Shown: positions 8,487-15,919 of the stretch, piece after piece
How the letters are laid out: every line of letters starts with the position of its first letter
How positions within the stretch are numbered: the stretch's first letter is position 1
From: T1Sed10-7 sp040904745
GTDB taxonomy: Bacteria > Actinomycetota > Nitriliruptoria > Nitriliruptorales > Nitriliruptoraceae
Length of the DNA: 25,438 bases
Assembly (NCBI GenBank): GCA_040904745.1
Contig: JBBDSW010000140.1
Coordinates: forward strand, 1 to 25,438
Reading direction: 5' to 3'
Translations under genes and position numbers: made by a program
Notes under the pieces: model-generated
Databases searched by the model: none
Told to the model about the DNA's origin: nothing
Seen by the model: only the letters and a program-made list of their open reading frames with translations

Positions 8487-9530
8487 TCAGTGGCGCGAGG
8501 AGGACACCAGGACCTTCTTGAGCGACTCGAACTCCTCGAGGCACTTACCGGCCCCGATCGCGACCGAGGAGAGCGGGTTCTCGGTCGTGTGGATCGGCAT
8601 CCCGGTCTCGTGCTTGAGCCGCTCGTCGAGGCCCTTGAGCAGCCCCCCGCCCCCGGTCAGGACGATGCCCTTGTCCATGATGTCGGCGGCGAGCTCCGGC
8701 GGGGTCTTGTCGAGCGTGTTCTTGACCGCGTCGATGATCGCGTTGACCGGCTCTTCGATCGCTTTGCGGATCTCATCGGCCGAGACGATGATCGTCTTCG
8801 GCAGCCCGGAGACCAGGTCGCGGCCACGGATCTCGGCGTGGGGTTCGTCCGGCAGGGGGAACGCGCTCCCGATCGCCATCTTGATCTCCTCCGAGGTGCG
8901 CTCGCCCAGCATGAGCGAGTACTCCTTCTTGATGTAGGAGATGATGGAGTCGTCGAGTTCGTCGCCCCCGATACGGATCGACTGCGAGGTGACGATCCCG
9001 CCGAGCGAGATGACCGCGACCTCGGTGGTCCCACCACCGATGTCGACGACCATGTTGCCGGCCGGCTCGTGGACCGGCAGGCCGGCACCGATCGCGGCGG
9101 CCATCGGTTCCTCGATGATGTAGGCCGCGCGGGCACCAGCCTGGATCGACGCCTCCTCGACCGCGCGCTGTTCGACCCCGGTGATACCGGAGGGCACGCA
9201 CACGACGACGCGCGGCTTGGCGAGGAAGCGGCGCTTGTGGACGGCCTGGATGAAGTAGCGGAGCATCTTCTCGGTCACGTCGAAGTCGGCGATCACGCCG
9301 TCCTTCAGCGGCCGGATCGCCATGATGTGCCCGGGTGTACGCCCGATCATCCGTTTGGCCTCCGATCCCACCGACAGGATGTGTCCCGTCTTGGTGTTGA
9401 TCGCGACCACGGAGGGCTCGTTGAGCACGATGCCACGCCCACGGACGTAGACGAGCGTGTTCGCCGTACCGAGGTCCACGGCCATGTCGCGACCGAGGAA
9501 CTGAAGGGAGTTGCCGATGTTCGCCGCCAC
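8487..9530 (-). CDS. mreB: Rod shape-determining protein MreB (bacterial actin)
   Basis: 347 residues, normal for MreB. It is a cytoplasmic ATP-dependent filament that guides cell-wall synthesis along the side wall. Visible actin-fold motifs: phosphate-1 DLGTANTLVY (about 19-28), connect/phosphate-2 VVDIGGGTTEVAVIS (about 161-175) and the adenosine motif LTGGGGLLKG (about 291-300). The GTG start at 9530 gives AANIGNSLQFLGRDMAVDLGT, which aligns with actinobacterial MreB starts. No good SD is visible there (the minus strand reads CCTCCT). The open frame runs to 9650 but the extra 40 residues are Pro/Arg-rich and unlike MreB. It heads the mreBCD-mrdA-rodA series. Confidence 0.95.
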   Translation of the reverse strand: MAANIGNSLQFLGRDMAVDLGTANTLVYVRGRGIVLNEPSVVAINTKTGHILSVGSEAKRMIGRTPGHIMAIRPLKDGVIADFDVTEKMLRYFIQAVHKRRFLAKPRVVVCVPSGITGVEQRAVEEASIQAGARAAYIIEEPMAAAIGAGLPVHEPAGNMVVDIGGGTTEVAVISLGGIVTSQSIRIGGDELDDSIISYIKKEYSLMLGERTSEEIKMAIGSAFPLPDEPHAEIRGRDLVSGLPKTIIVSADEIRKAIEEPVNAIIDAVKNTLDKTPPELAADIMDKGIVLTGGGGLLKGLDERLKHETGMPIHTTENPLSSVAIGAGKCLEEFESLKKVLVSSSRH

Positions 9531-9612
9531 AGGAGGACCTACCGCTGCTACGAGAAGGGCGTCGTCGAGGACGCGGGGACCGCGCCGGATGTTCTCGCCC
9601 GGACCGCGGGGC

Positions 9613-9634
9613 GGACCGTGCTGGGACCGTGCTG
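9613..9634. repeat. Tandem 11-bp duplication upstream of mreB
   Basis: ggaccgtgctg occurs twice head to tail, about 85-105 bases upstream of the chosen mreB start. The wider gap between the RadC-like gene and mreB (9531-9749) has no supported gene. A TAGCCT hexamer on the minus strand near 9665-9670 could be a -10 element, but no matching -35 is seen. Confidence 0.6.
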
Positions 9635-9749
9635 GGGCGGACGTGCCCACCCGGGCGCTGTGCAGAGGCTAACACCCCCCTTCCATCACCGCCGTGCGGC
9701 GTGCCCCCGGCGGACGGCCCCTGGCTGACGGGCCCCGGCCGCAGCCTGC

Positions 9750-10295
9750 TCAGACCAGGCCGCGACGGGCGAGGCTGACCCACTGCAGACCCCCGACCAC
9801 GAGGTGGTCGAGGACCTCGACGCCCACCAACTCCCCCGCGCGCACCAGCCGTCGGGTCACCTGTTCGTCATCGCGGGACGGCTCCGGATCACCCGACGGG
9901 TGGTTGTGGGCGAGCACGATCGCGGCCGCGTTCGCGAGCAGAGCGTCGCGGAAGACCTCTCGTGGCGCCATGAACGTGTGGTCCAGGCTCCCGACGCTGA
10001 TGGTGGCGACCTCCAGCAGGCGATGTTTGGTGTCGAGGAGGGCCGCGACGCACCGTTCCCGGTCGGCGGTGCCGACCTCCGGGACGAGCACCGCGGCCGC
10101 CTCCTCCGGGCTCGTCAGGGCCGGCTGGTCGGCCGCTGCCGGCCGGTACCACCGGCGCAGGCAGGGCACGTGCCGACACCCGGGGTCGATCCGTCCACCG
10201 AGTTCCCCGGACGTCGGACCGTCTCGGAAGGAGGTGGCGATGAGCGCGGACGCACCCGCGACGACGTCGGTTGCCGTGGTGACGGCCGGGTCCAT
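9750..10295 (-). CDS. Short RadC-like JAB-domain protein
   Basis: 181 residues with the RadC/UPF0758 JAB (MPN) metalloprotein domain from about residue 60. Visible: LTSPEEAAAVLVPEVG, ISVGSLDHTFMAPREVF, the JAMM-type metal motif with H130, H132 and D143 (AHNHPSGDPEPSRDD), and LVGVEVLDHLVVG. Typical RadC proteins are about 220-230 residues with an N-terminal helix-hairpin-helix region. Here that region is replaced by about 58 unrelated residues including a C40-x4-C45 pair. The ATG at 10295 has a GGGAG SD. Despite the historical name, a DNA repair role is not established for the family. It sits between ndk and mreB; a radC-type gene next to mreB is known in other bacteria. Confidence 0.85.
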   Translation of the reverse strand: MDPAVTTATDVVAGASALIATSFRDGPTSGELGGRIDPGCRHVPCLRRWYRPAAADQPALTSPEEAAAVLVPEVGTADRERCVAALLDTKHRLLEVATISVGSLDHTFMAPREVFRDALLANAAAIVLAHNHPSGDPEPSRDDEQVTRRLVRAGELVGVEVLDHLVVGGLQWVSLARRGLV

Positions 10296-10311
10296 GGCTG
10301 CTCCCTGAGGG

Positions 10312-10328
10312 CTGGCGAGGTGCGCCAG
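10312..10328 (-). other. Small hairpin upstream of the RadC-like gene
   Basis: A perfect 6-bp inverted repeat, CTGGCG/CGCCAG with a 5-base loop, just ahead of the RadC-like start. It could be part of a leader or chance in GC-rich DNA. Confidence 0.25.
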
Positions 10329-10394
10329 GCTGCCCGACCGGGGCCGCGGGAGCCGCTCGAAGGCTTATCGGCCTGTGGATGACGCCGCACGAGC

Positions 10395-10417
10395 GGCCCG
10401 GGAACCACGCCCGGGCC
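10395..10417 (-). terminator. Candidate terminator hairpin after ndk
   Basis: A perfect 8-bp stem (ggcccggg/cccgggcc) with a 7-base loop begins about 17 bases past the ndk stop. There is no T-tract. Position and stability fit a factor-independent terminator separating ndk from the RadC-like gene. Confidence 0.5.
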
Positions 10418-10434
10418 CCTGGGCTGCGATCGGC

Positions 10435-10848
10435 TCAGAAGCGTCCCGGGAAGAACAGTTCGAGCTCACGTGCAGCGGACTGGGGGGAGTCCGAGCCATG
10501 CACGATGTTCTCGCCGATGACGGTCGCGAGGTCGCCCCGGATCGACCCCGGCGTCGCCTCGAGGGGGTTCGTCGCACCCATCAGGGACCGCATGGCGCTG
10601 ACCGCGCTCTCGCCGGAGACACACATCGCCACCAGCGGTCCCGAGGTGATGAACGCGACGAGTTCACCGAAGAACGGCTTGTCGGTGTGTTCGCCGTAGT
10701 GCTCCTCGGCGACGTCGCGCTCCAGCGTGCGGAGTTCCAGCGCCTCGAGCGTGAAGCCCTTGCGCTCGATACGGGCGATGACCTCGCCGATGAGCCCACG
10801 GGCGACACCGTCGGGCTTGACGAGGATCAGGGTGCGTTCGGTGGACAC
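10435..10848 (-). CDS. ndk: Nucleoside diphosphate kinase
   Basis: 137 residues, full length for Ndk. It transfers the gamma phosphate of ATP to other nucleoside diphosphates through a phosphohistidine. Visible: TERTLILVKPDGVARGLIG at the N-terminus, the GATNP loop, and the active-site stretch NIVHGSDS with catalytic H117. The GTG start at 10848 is fixed by a GGAGAG SD six bases upstream and by family alignment; the frame stays open to 10929 but the extra 27 residues do not belong to the family. It lies 96 bases after folC, as in many actinobacteria. A hairpin in that gap and another after the stop suggest it can form its own transcript. Confidence 0.97.
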   Translation of the reverse strand: MSTERTLILVKPDGVARGLIGEVIARIERKGFTLEALELRTLERDVAEEHYGEHTDKPFFGELVAFITSGPLVAMCVSGESAVSAMRSLMGATNPLEATPGSIRGDLATVIGENIVHGSDSPQSAARELELFFPGRF

Positions 10849-10892
10849 GGGCAGCTCTCCAGGGTCTAGGACGCGCACGGACCAGCGCGCCG

Positions 10893-10912
10893 GGTGCGGA
10901 GCCTGCCGCACC
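10893..10912 (-). terminator. Candidate hairpin terminator or attenuator between folC and ndk
   Basis: A perfect 7-bp stem, ggtgcgg/ccgcacc with a 6-base loop, lies about 32 bases past the folC stop and 45 bases before the ndk start. No T-tract follows. It may reduce read-through from folC into ndk. Confidence 0.4.
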
Positions 10913-10944
10913 AGGAGCGCCGACGCCAACCAGCCCGCGGGCGA

Positions 10945-12495
10945 TCACGCCCCGTCGCGGCCGTCCTCGTCCGCGTCACCGCTGTCCTCGTGCTCGCCCT
11001 CGAGTTCGGCGATCGCTGCCGCGACGACGGCGTCATCCGCCAGCGCGGCCCGCAGATCCGCCACCTCGGTGTCGTCCTCGTCATCCTCCTCGTCCTCGGG
11101 CGCGATGACGATCTCGTCCTCGAGCGCATCGTCCAGCGGGAGGTAGCGGTCCCTGGCTGCTCCGACGGTGTACAGCGACCCTGCGACCAGGATCGCATCG
11201 GACGCGCCCGCGATCTCGGTCGCCAGCGCCAGAGCGGACGCGATATCGGTGGCGGCCTCCACGACCAGCCCGGCGTCACCCCACACGTCCAGGGCCGCCG
11301 TCCGCATCCGCTCGACGCTGGCTGCCCTCGGTGACGGTGCGCGGGTGACGATCACGTGCGAGACCGTGCCCCGGAAGGCGGCGAGGATCGCCTCGATGTC
11401 CTTGTCCTCCAGGCAGGCCGCGACCAACACCACCTCATCGAAGGCGAACGACTCCCCGAGCGCCGCTGCCGCCGCACGGGCGCCGTGCGGGTTGTGGGCA
11501 CCGTCGAGGAGGACCGTCGGTTCGCGGTGCACGATCTCGAGCCGGCCGGGAGCGGTGACCGCACCGAGTCCGTGGCGGACGACGTCATCGTCCATCCGTG
11601 CGAACGCCTCACCGGTCAGGGCGGCGAACGCACCCAGTGCCAGCGCGGCGTTGTCGGCCTGATGGGCACCGAACAGCGGCAGGACGACCTCGTCGATCTC
11701 CCGATCGCCGACGCGCAGGGTGAGCAGCTGCCCACCGACGGCGATACCCCGCTCGACCACCCCGACGTCCTCGCCGACCCGCCAGCGTGTCGCACCTGCA
11801 CCTGCGACCGTGGCGTCGATGAGCTCATCGACCTCCTCGTCCTGGACGGCCGTGACCACCTGCGCCCCCGGCTTGATGATCCCCACCTTCTCGGTGGCGA
11901 CCTCACGCGGGGTCCGTCCGAGCTCCGGATGATCCACGTCGATCGGACCGAGGACGGCCACCTCGCCCCGGACGAGGTTGGTGGCGTCCCAGCGACCACC
12001 CATCCCCACCTCGAACACCCCGACGTCGACCGGCGCGTCCGCGAACCACCGGGTTGCCATGGCCGTGAGCAGTTCGAAGTAGGTGACGTGGTCGGCGGCC
12101 ACGCCGTGCTCCTCCTGCGCTCGCTGATCGACGAGGTCCGCGATGGTCGCCACCTCGTCGTGGATCTCGGTGAACCGTCGTGGCGAGATGGCGTGCCCGG
12201 CGATGCTGAGCCGCTCACGCACCGTCTGGAGATGCGGCGAGGTGTAGGTCCCCGCGGAGATCCCGGCCGCAGCACACAGCGCCCCGAGCATCCGCGTCGT
12301 GGAACCCTTGCCGTTGGTGCCCGTGACCTGCACCGACGGGTACGCCAGCTGCGGATCGCCGAGCAACCCGGTCAGGGCCGTGATGCGGGAGAGGTCGGGG
12401 ACCATCCGACCCGGACCGCGGGAGCCCAGGCGCGCGACCGCACGCTCGAAGGCGGCAGCGACCTCGCGGTCGTGCTCAGGGGTGCTGTTGGCCAC
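10945..12495 (-). CDS. folC: Folylpolyglutamate synthase / dihydrofolate synthase FolC with acidic C-terminal tail
   Basis: 516 residues from the chosen start. Mur-ligase-type enzyme adding glutamate to dihydropteroate or folates with ATP. Visible: the P-loop TGTNGKGS (about 58-65), FEVGMGGRWDATN, IDVDHPELG, and LDGAHNPHG in the C-terminal domain. The GTG at 12495 has a GGTGAGG SD about five bases upstream; an in-frame GTG at 12531 has none. FolC is usually about 430-450 residues. The excess is a C-terminal tail of about 60 residues that is highly acidic (EDEEDDEDDTEVADL..., ending DSGDADEDGRDGA). The tail has no recognised fold and may be a solubility or halophile-type adaptation. Its usual neighbour valS is separated from it by the DHA kinase locus. 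Confidence 0.95.
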   Translation of the reverse strand: MANSTPEHDREVAAAFERAVARLGSRGPGRMVPDLSRITALTGLLGDPQLAYPSVQVTGTNGKGSTTRMLGALCAAAGISAGTYTSPHLQTVRERLSIAGHAISPRRFTEIHDEVATIADLVDQRAQEEHGVAADHVTYFELLTAMATRWFADAPVDVGVFEVGMGGRWDATNLVRGEVAVLGPIDVDHPELGRTPREVATEKVGIIKPGAQVVTAVQDEEVDELIDATVAGAGATRWRVGEDVGVVERGIAVGGQLLTLRVGDREIDEVVLPLFGAHQADNAALALGAFAALTGEAFARMDDDVVRHGLGAVTAPGRLEIVHREPTVLLDGAHNPHGARAAAAALGESFAFDEVVLVAACLEDKDIEAILAAFRGTVSHVIVTRAPSPRAASVERMRTAALDVWGDAGLVVEAATDIASALALATEIAGASDAILVAGSLYTVGAARDRYLPLDDALEDEIVIAPEDEEDDEDDTEVADLRAALADDAVVAAAIAELEGEHEDSGDADEDGRDGA

Positions 12496-12561
12496 GGGGA
12501 CCTCACCAGGATGGGACGGCACGGAGGCCACGACCGTATCCGAGGACCCCTCCGGCCCGTC

Positions 12562-15099
12562 TCAGAGCAGCGCGCGGACCTCCACCGCCGAGGCGCAGGC
12601 CATCGCCCGCGCCGCCAGCTCCTCGGCATCCGCCAGGCGGACCGCGCGGACCGCCTCCTTGACCGCCGGTACATCGATCGGTGGGACGCTGAGCTCACGC
12701 ACGCCGAGCCCGAGCAAGAGGGCCGCCAGGGATGGGTCGCTGGCCACCTCACCACAGACCGCCACCGTCACCTCGTGGCCCACCGCCGCCGAACCGACCT
12801 CGCCGATGAGTCGGAGCACGGCCGGGTCGAGCGGGTCCAAGAGCGCGGCCAGCGCCGGGTTCCCGCGCTCCGCCGCCATCGTGTACTGGGTCAGGTCGTT
12901 CGTCCCGATCGACAACAGGTCGACCGCTGGCACGACATGGGCGGCCTTGAGGGCGAGCGCCGGGATCTCCACCATGACACCGAACGGCAGGTGTTCGGCC
13001 GCGGGCTTCCCCTCCGCGAGCAGGGCTGCGCGGGCCTCGTCGAGGAGACGCTTGACCGCCTCGATCTCGGCGAGCGTGGCGACCATGGGCACGAGCAGCT
13101 GCAGCGGATGCTCGGCGGCGACGCGCAGCGCCGCGCGGAGCTGCGTGGTGAACAGTGCCTCGTCGCGCAGCCCGAGCCGGACCGCACGGGTTCCGAGGAA
13201 CGGGTTGGCCTCGACCGGCAGGTCGATGTAGGGCAACGGCTTGTCCCCGCCGACGTCCAGGGTCCGCAGCACGACCGGACGCCCGCCGAGCGCCTCGCAG
13301 ATCGACGTATAGCTCGCGACCTGCTCATCCTCGTCAGGTGCCCGATCCCGGTCGAGGAACAGGAACTCGCTCCGCAGCAGGCCCACGCCGTCCGCGCCCT
13401 CGTGGGCTGCGCGCGCCGCATCGGCCGGCAGCCCCACGTTCGCCCGGACCTCGATGACGGTCCCGTCGCGGGTGACGGCCGGGCCCGCCGCCGCCAGCCG
13501 CTGCACCTCACGCGCCCGCTCCGCCTCGGCGCGTTGGTCCCGCACCTCGGCGATACGCGTGGCATCGGGGGCGGTCTCGACCCGGCCCGAGGTCCCGTCG
13601 ACGACGACCTCGTCACCCTCCTCGAGCGTCAGGGCTCGTGGACCGACCGCCACGACCGCCGGGATGCCGAGCGCGCGGGCCAGCAGCGCCGCGTGCGCCG
13701 TCGGGCTCCCGACGGCGGTCACGATGCCGTCCACCTGCGCCGGGTCGAGTCTGGCGGTCTCACCCGGCGACAGGTCCTCGGCCACGATGACCCCGTGCGG
13801 CGTCCGCGTGGACCGCTCGACCCCCAGCAGGACCGCGAGGACCTCCCGGCCGACCGCCCGGAGATCGGCGGCCCGCTCGGCGAGGTAGTCGTCATCGACC
13901 TCGTCGTAGGTGGCCAGCACCTCTTGCACGGCGGCGGACCACGCCCCCGCGGCATCCGCCTCGGCGGCGTCCATCGCGGCACGCGCCGGCTCGAGCAGCG
14001 CCGGGTCCTCGAGCAGGAGCAGCTGGGCGCGGACCATCTCCGCCGCGCCGGCGCCCGCCTGCCGCTGGAGCTGCTCGGCGGCCGCGGTCAGTCGCTCGGC
14101 CGCCGTCGCCAGCGCGTGGTCCAGTCGTTCCCGTTCTGCGATCGGGTCGAGTGACGCGGGGGGTTCCGGGATGTCGTCGAGGTCCGGCAACACCGCCGCG
14201 CCCTGGAGCTGGACGACGCCGACCGCGACACCGGGTGCCGCCGGGAGCCCGGTGAGCACATCCGGCCGGCGGGACGGGTCTTCCGCGGTGTCCACGTCGG
14301 GTGCGCGGCTGCTCGTCTCGGCCGGGTCCGCGGCCGCGCTGACGCGGTCGTCCGGAGGATCACCGAGGTTGTCCGCAGCCAGCGCGCCGAGTGCCTCCAG
14401 GGCGGCGGCGGCGTCCGACCCGGTAGCTGAGAGGGCGAGGACATGGCCCTGCTCCGCGCCGAGCGTGATGAGCCCGTTCAGGCTACGGGCGGACACCGGG
14501 CCGCGCCCCGTGGTGGTATCGATCACCGTGACCGCAGCATCCAACGGACCGAGGGCTTCGACGATCCGTGCGGCCGGGCGCGCGTGGAAACCCAAGGCGT
14601 TCGGGACGGTGAGCTCCGCGCTCAGCGCCCCCTCTTCGGCGGCTTCGCCCAGCGGGGCCGACGGCTGCGCTGGACCCTCCGGTGGCTCCACGCCGAGATG
14701 GCTCGCTTTGGCGTCCAGACCCCGACGGGCCTCGGCAGCCACCTCCTCGATCCCGGCACCGGCAGCGGCCTGTACCGCGGCGGCGATCAGGCCCTCGACG
14801 ATCGGGGCCTCGCACAGCACGACGCGTGCAGCCATGTCCGCGGGGAGCAGATCGAGCGCCATCTCGGCCGAGAGCACGGCCGATCCGAGGTCCATCAGGA
14901 CCAGCACACCGTCCTCGGAGTCCAGCTCCTGGATCGCCGTCATCACCTTCACGGCATCGGTTCCGAGCGGCGCCTCATCGTCGTCGACCCCCCCGGCCAA
15001 GGCCATCCTGAGCGAGTCCCCCGCCATCTCGCGGGCGAGTTCACCCGCTGCCGAGGCGAGTGCCGCGCTGTGCGAGACGACGACGATACCGACGGTCAC
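12562..15099 (-). CDS. dhaM: DhaM EIIA - HPr - enzyme I fusion (PEP-dependent phosphoryl donor for DHA kinase)
   Basis: 845 residues with a full phosphotransfer relay. Residues 1-135: EIIA(mannose)-type DhaM domain, active-site H10 (GIVVVSHSAALA). About 160-245: HPr domain, H172 (NALGFHARPAA), and S206 at the regulatory-serine position. About 282-845: enzyme I, with phosphohistidine H469 (GSPTAHAALLARALGIPAV), the PEP-binding barrel (GVGLLRSEFLFLDR, TLDVGGDKPLPY, IGTNDLTQY) and active-site C782 (VAVCGEVASDP). E. coli DhaM is about 470 residues and stops inside enzyme I, so the complete enzyme I stands out. Expected flow: PEP to H469, H172, H10, then ADP bound to DhaL. The GTG at 15099 has a GGGGAGGAG SD six bases upstream; a longer frame to 15315 would read through the intercistronic hairpins. 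Confidence 0.93.
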   Translation of the reverse strand: MTVGIVVVSHSAALASAAGELAREMAGDSLRMALAGGVDDDEAPLGTDAVKVMTAIQELDSEDGVLVLMDLGSAVLSAEMALDLLPADMAARVVLCEAPIVEGLIAAAVQAAAGAGIEEVAAEARRGLDAKASHLGVEPPEGPAQPSAPLGEAAEEGALSAELTVPNALGFHARPAARIVEALGPLDAAVTVIDTTTGRGPVSARSLNGLITLGAEQGHVLALSATGSDAAAALEALGALAADNLGDPPDDRVSAAADPAETSSRAPDVDTAEDPSRRPDVLTGLPAAPGVAVGVVQLQGAAVLPDLDDIPEPPASLDPIAERERLDHALATAAERLTAAAEQLQRQAGAGAAEMVRAQLLLLEDPALLEPARAAMDAAEADAAGAWSAAVQEVLATYDEVDDDYLAERAADLRAVGREVLAVLLGVERSTRTPHGVIVAEDLSPGETARLDPAQVDGIVTAVGSPTAHAALLARALGIPAVVAVGPRALTLEEGDEVVVDGTSGRVETAPDATRIAEVRDQRAEAERAREVQRLAAAGPAVTRDGTVIEVRANVGLPADAARAAHEGADGVGLLRSEFLFLDRDRAPDEDEQVASYTSICEALGGRPVVLRTLDVGGDKPLPYIDLPVEANPFLGTRAVRLGLRDEALFTTQLRAALRVAAEHPLQLLVPMVATLAEIEAVKRLLDEARAALLAEGKPAAEHLPFGVMVEIPALALKAAHVVPAVDLLSIGTNDLTQYTMAAERGNPALAALLDPLDPAVLRLIGEVGSAAVGHEVTVAVCGEVASDPSLAALLLGLGVRELSVPPIDVPAVKEAVRAVRLADAEELAARAMACASAVEVRALL

Positions 15100-15130
15100 G
15101 AGAGGCTCCTCCCCGGCATGCCGGTCATGA

Positions 15131-15154
15131 GATGCTGGTGATGGGATGCTGGTG
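15131..15154. repeat. Short direct repeat in the dhaM 5' region
   Basis: gatgctggtg occurs at 15131-15140 and 15145-15154 (14-base period). A 12-base palindrome, ccggcatgccgg, lies next to the dhaM SD at 15113-15124. Both fall in the untranslated stretch before dhaM; no function is assigned. Confidence 0.5.
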
Positions 15155-15157
15155 GGA

Positions 15158-15212
15158 CGGCCTCCTGGTCGGGCGCGGCGGACGTCCATCCGGGAGGCCG
15201 CACCTCGGATGG
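15158..15212 (-). promoter_or_regulatory. Hairpin with loop complementarity upstream of dhaM (possible pseudoknot)
   Basis: On the minus-strand RNA a 7-bp stem (CCATCCG/CGGATGG, 15206-15212 with 15186-15192) encloses a 13-base loop. The loop contains CGGCCTCC (15193-15200), exactly complementary to GGAGGCCG at 15158-15165 downstream. Stem and loop pairing could coexist as a pseudoknot. The loop CCTCC could also pair with the dhaM SD (GGAGG). The pairing potential is visible; a regulatory role is inference. Confidence 0.4.
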
Positions 15213-15220
15213 CACCTCTA

Positions 15221-15261
15221 CCCGGACCGAGGCACCGCGGGAGACGGTGCCTCGGTCCGGG
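15221..15261 (-). terminator. Perfect 17-bp hairpin between dhaL and dhaM
   Basis: The arms cccggaccgaggcaccg and cggtgcctcggtccggg are perfectly complementary over 17 bp with a 7-base loop. The structure starts 11 bases after the dhaL stop on the minus strand. No T-tract follows. It is the strongest intergenic hairpin noticed in the window. It could terminate most dhaKL transcripts or protect their 3' ends, making dhaM expression lower or separately controlled. Confidence 0.65.
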
Positions 15262-15272
15262 CGAGGACCGGT

Positions 15273-15917
15273 TCAGGCCGCGAACGTCTCCGCCGCGGAC
15301 CTGACGAGCAGCCACGAGGACGTGGCGCCCGGATCCTGGTGTCCGATGCTGCGCTCCCCGAGGTAGCTGGCACGACCCTTGCGGGCGAGCATCGGGATCG
15401 TGGCATGCATCCCCTCCTCCGCCGCGACGGTGCCGCGTTCGAACGCCTCACCGAGCGAGGATCCGTCGGCGAGCGCGGCTTCCATCGCAGCGACCGCCGG
15501 TTCGAGCGCATCGAGCATCGTCTTGTCACCCGGCTCGGCCTTGCCTCGTGCAGCGATGGAGTCGACCGCGGCCCGGAAGCAGGCCACGGCGCTCTCGGCG
15601 TCCAGCGTGCCGGTGCTGCCACCTGCGGTCCCGAAGGCGAGGAAGAAGCTGCCGTACAGCGGGCCGCTGGTGCCCCCGATCGTGGAGATCAGCTTCATGG
15701 CGATGGCGCGGCCGAACCCGGTGACATCCTCGGGTTCGGTCGCTGCCAGGGCTTCGACGGCCGCGCGGCAGCCACGGCGCATGTTCGTACCGTGGTCCGC
15801 ATCGCCGATCGCCGAGTCGAGCTGGGTCAGCTCCTCAGCGTGTTCGGTGATCACCTCGGAGAACCGGTGGATCCATGCCACCAGATCGTCGATCGTGACG
15901 GTCGTCCCGTCCGCCAT
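15273..15917 (-). CDS. dhaL: Dihydroxyacetone kinase subunit DhaL (ADP-binding)
   Basis: 214 residues, close to the family norm. DhaL holds an ADP that DhaM phosphorylates in place and then passes the phosphate to DHA bound on DhaK. The Mg-binding Asp triad is D34, D39 and D41 (LDSAIGDADHGTNM), close to E. coli D30/D35/D37. Other motifs: GGTSGPLYGSFF, GDKTMLDAL and KGRASYLGERSIGHQDPGATS. The ATG at 15917 lies two bases after the dhaK stop with a GGGAG SD inside the end of dhaK, so translation is probably coupled. The open frame extends to 15965 inside dhaK but the extra residues are not family-like. A strong hairpin follows the gene. Confidence 0.96.
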   Translation of the reverse strand: MADGTTVTIDDLVAWIHRFSEVITEHAEELTQLDSAIGDADHGTNMRRGCRAAVEALAATEPEDVTGFGRAIAMKLISTIGGTSGPLYGSFFLAFGTAGGSTGTLDAESAVACFRAAVDSIAARGKAEPGDKTMLDALEPAVAAMEAALADGSSLGEAFERGTVAAEEGMHATIPMLARKGRASYLGERSIGHQDPGATSSWLLVRSAAETFAA

Positions 15918-15919
15918 GC

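Noticed and set aside
9660..9680. TAGCCT as a -10 promoter element for mreB
   Set aside because: No -35-like hexamer lies at a fitting distance, so the match alone is too weak to list as a promoter.
11356..14154. A very long plus-strand open frame opposite folC and dhaM
   Set aside because: It is antisense to two well-conserved genes. Its composition is Arg/His/Gly-rich with no recognisable domain, as expected from GC-rich codon bias on the other strand.
15100..15315. Longer dhaM frame overlapping the end of dhaL
   Set aside because: It would translate through the 17-bp hairpin, and the added residues resemble no DhaM. GTG at 15099 has a strong SD and begins the EIIA domain exactly.
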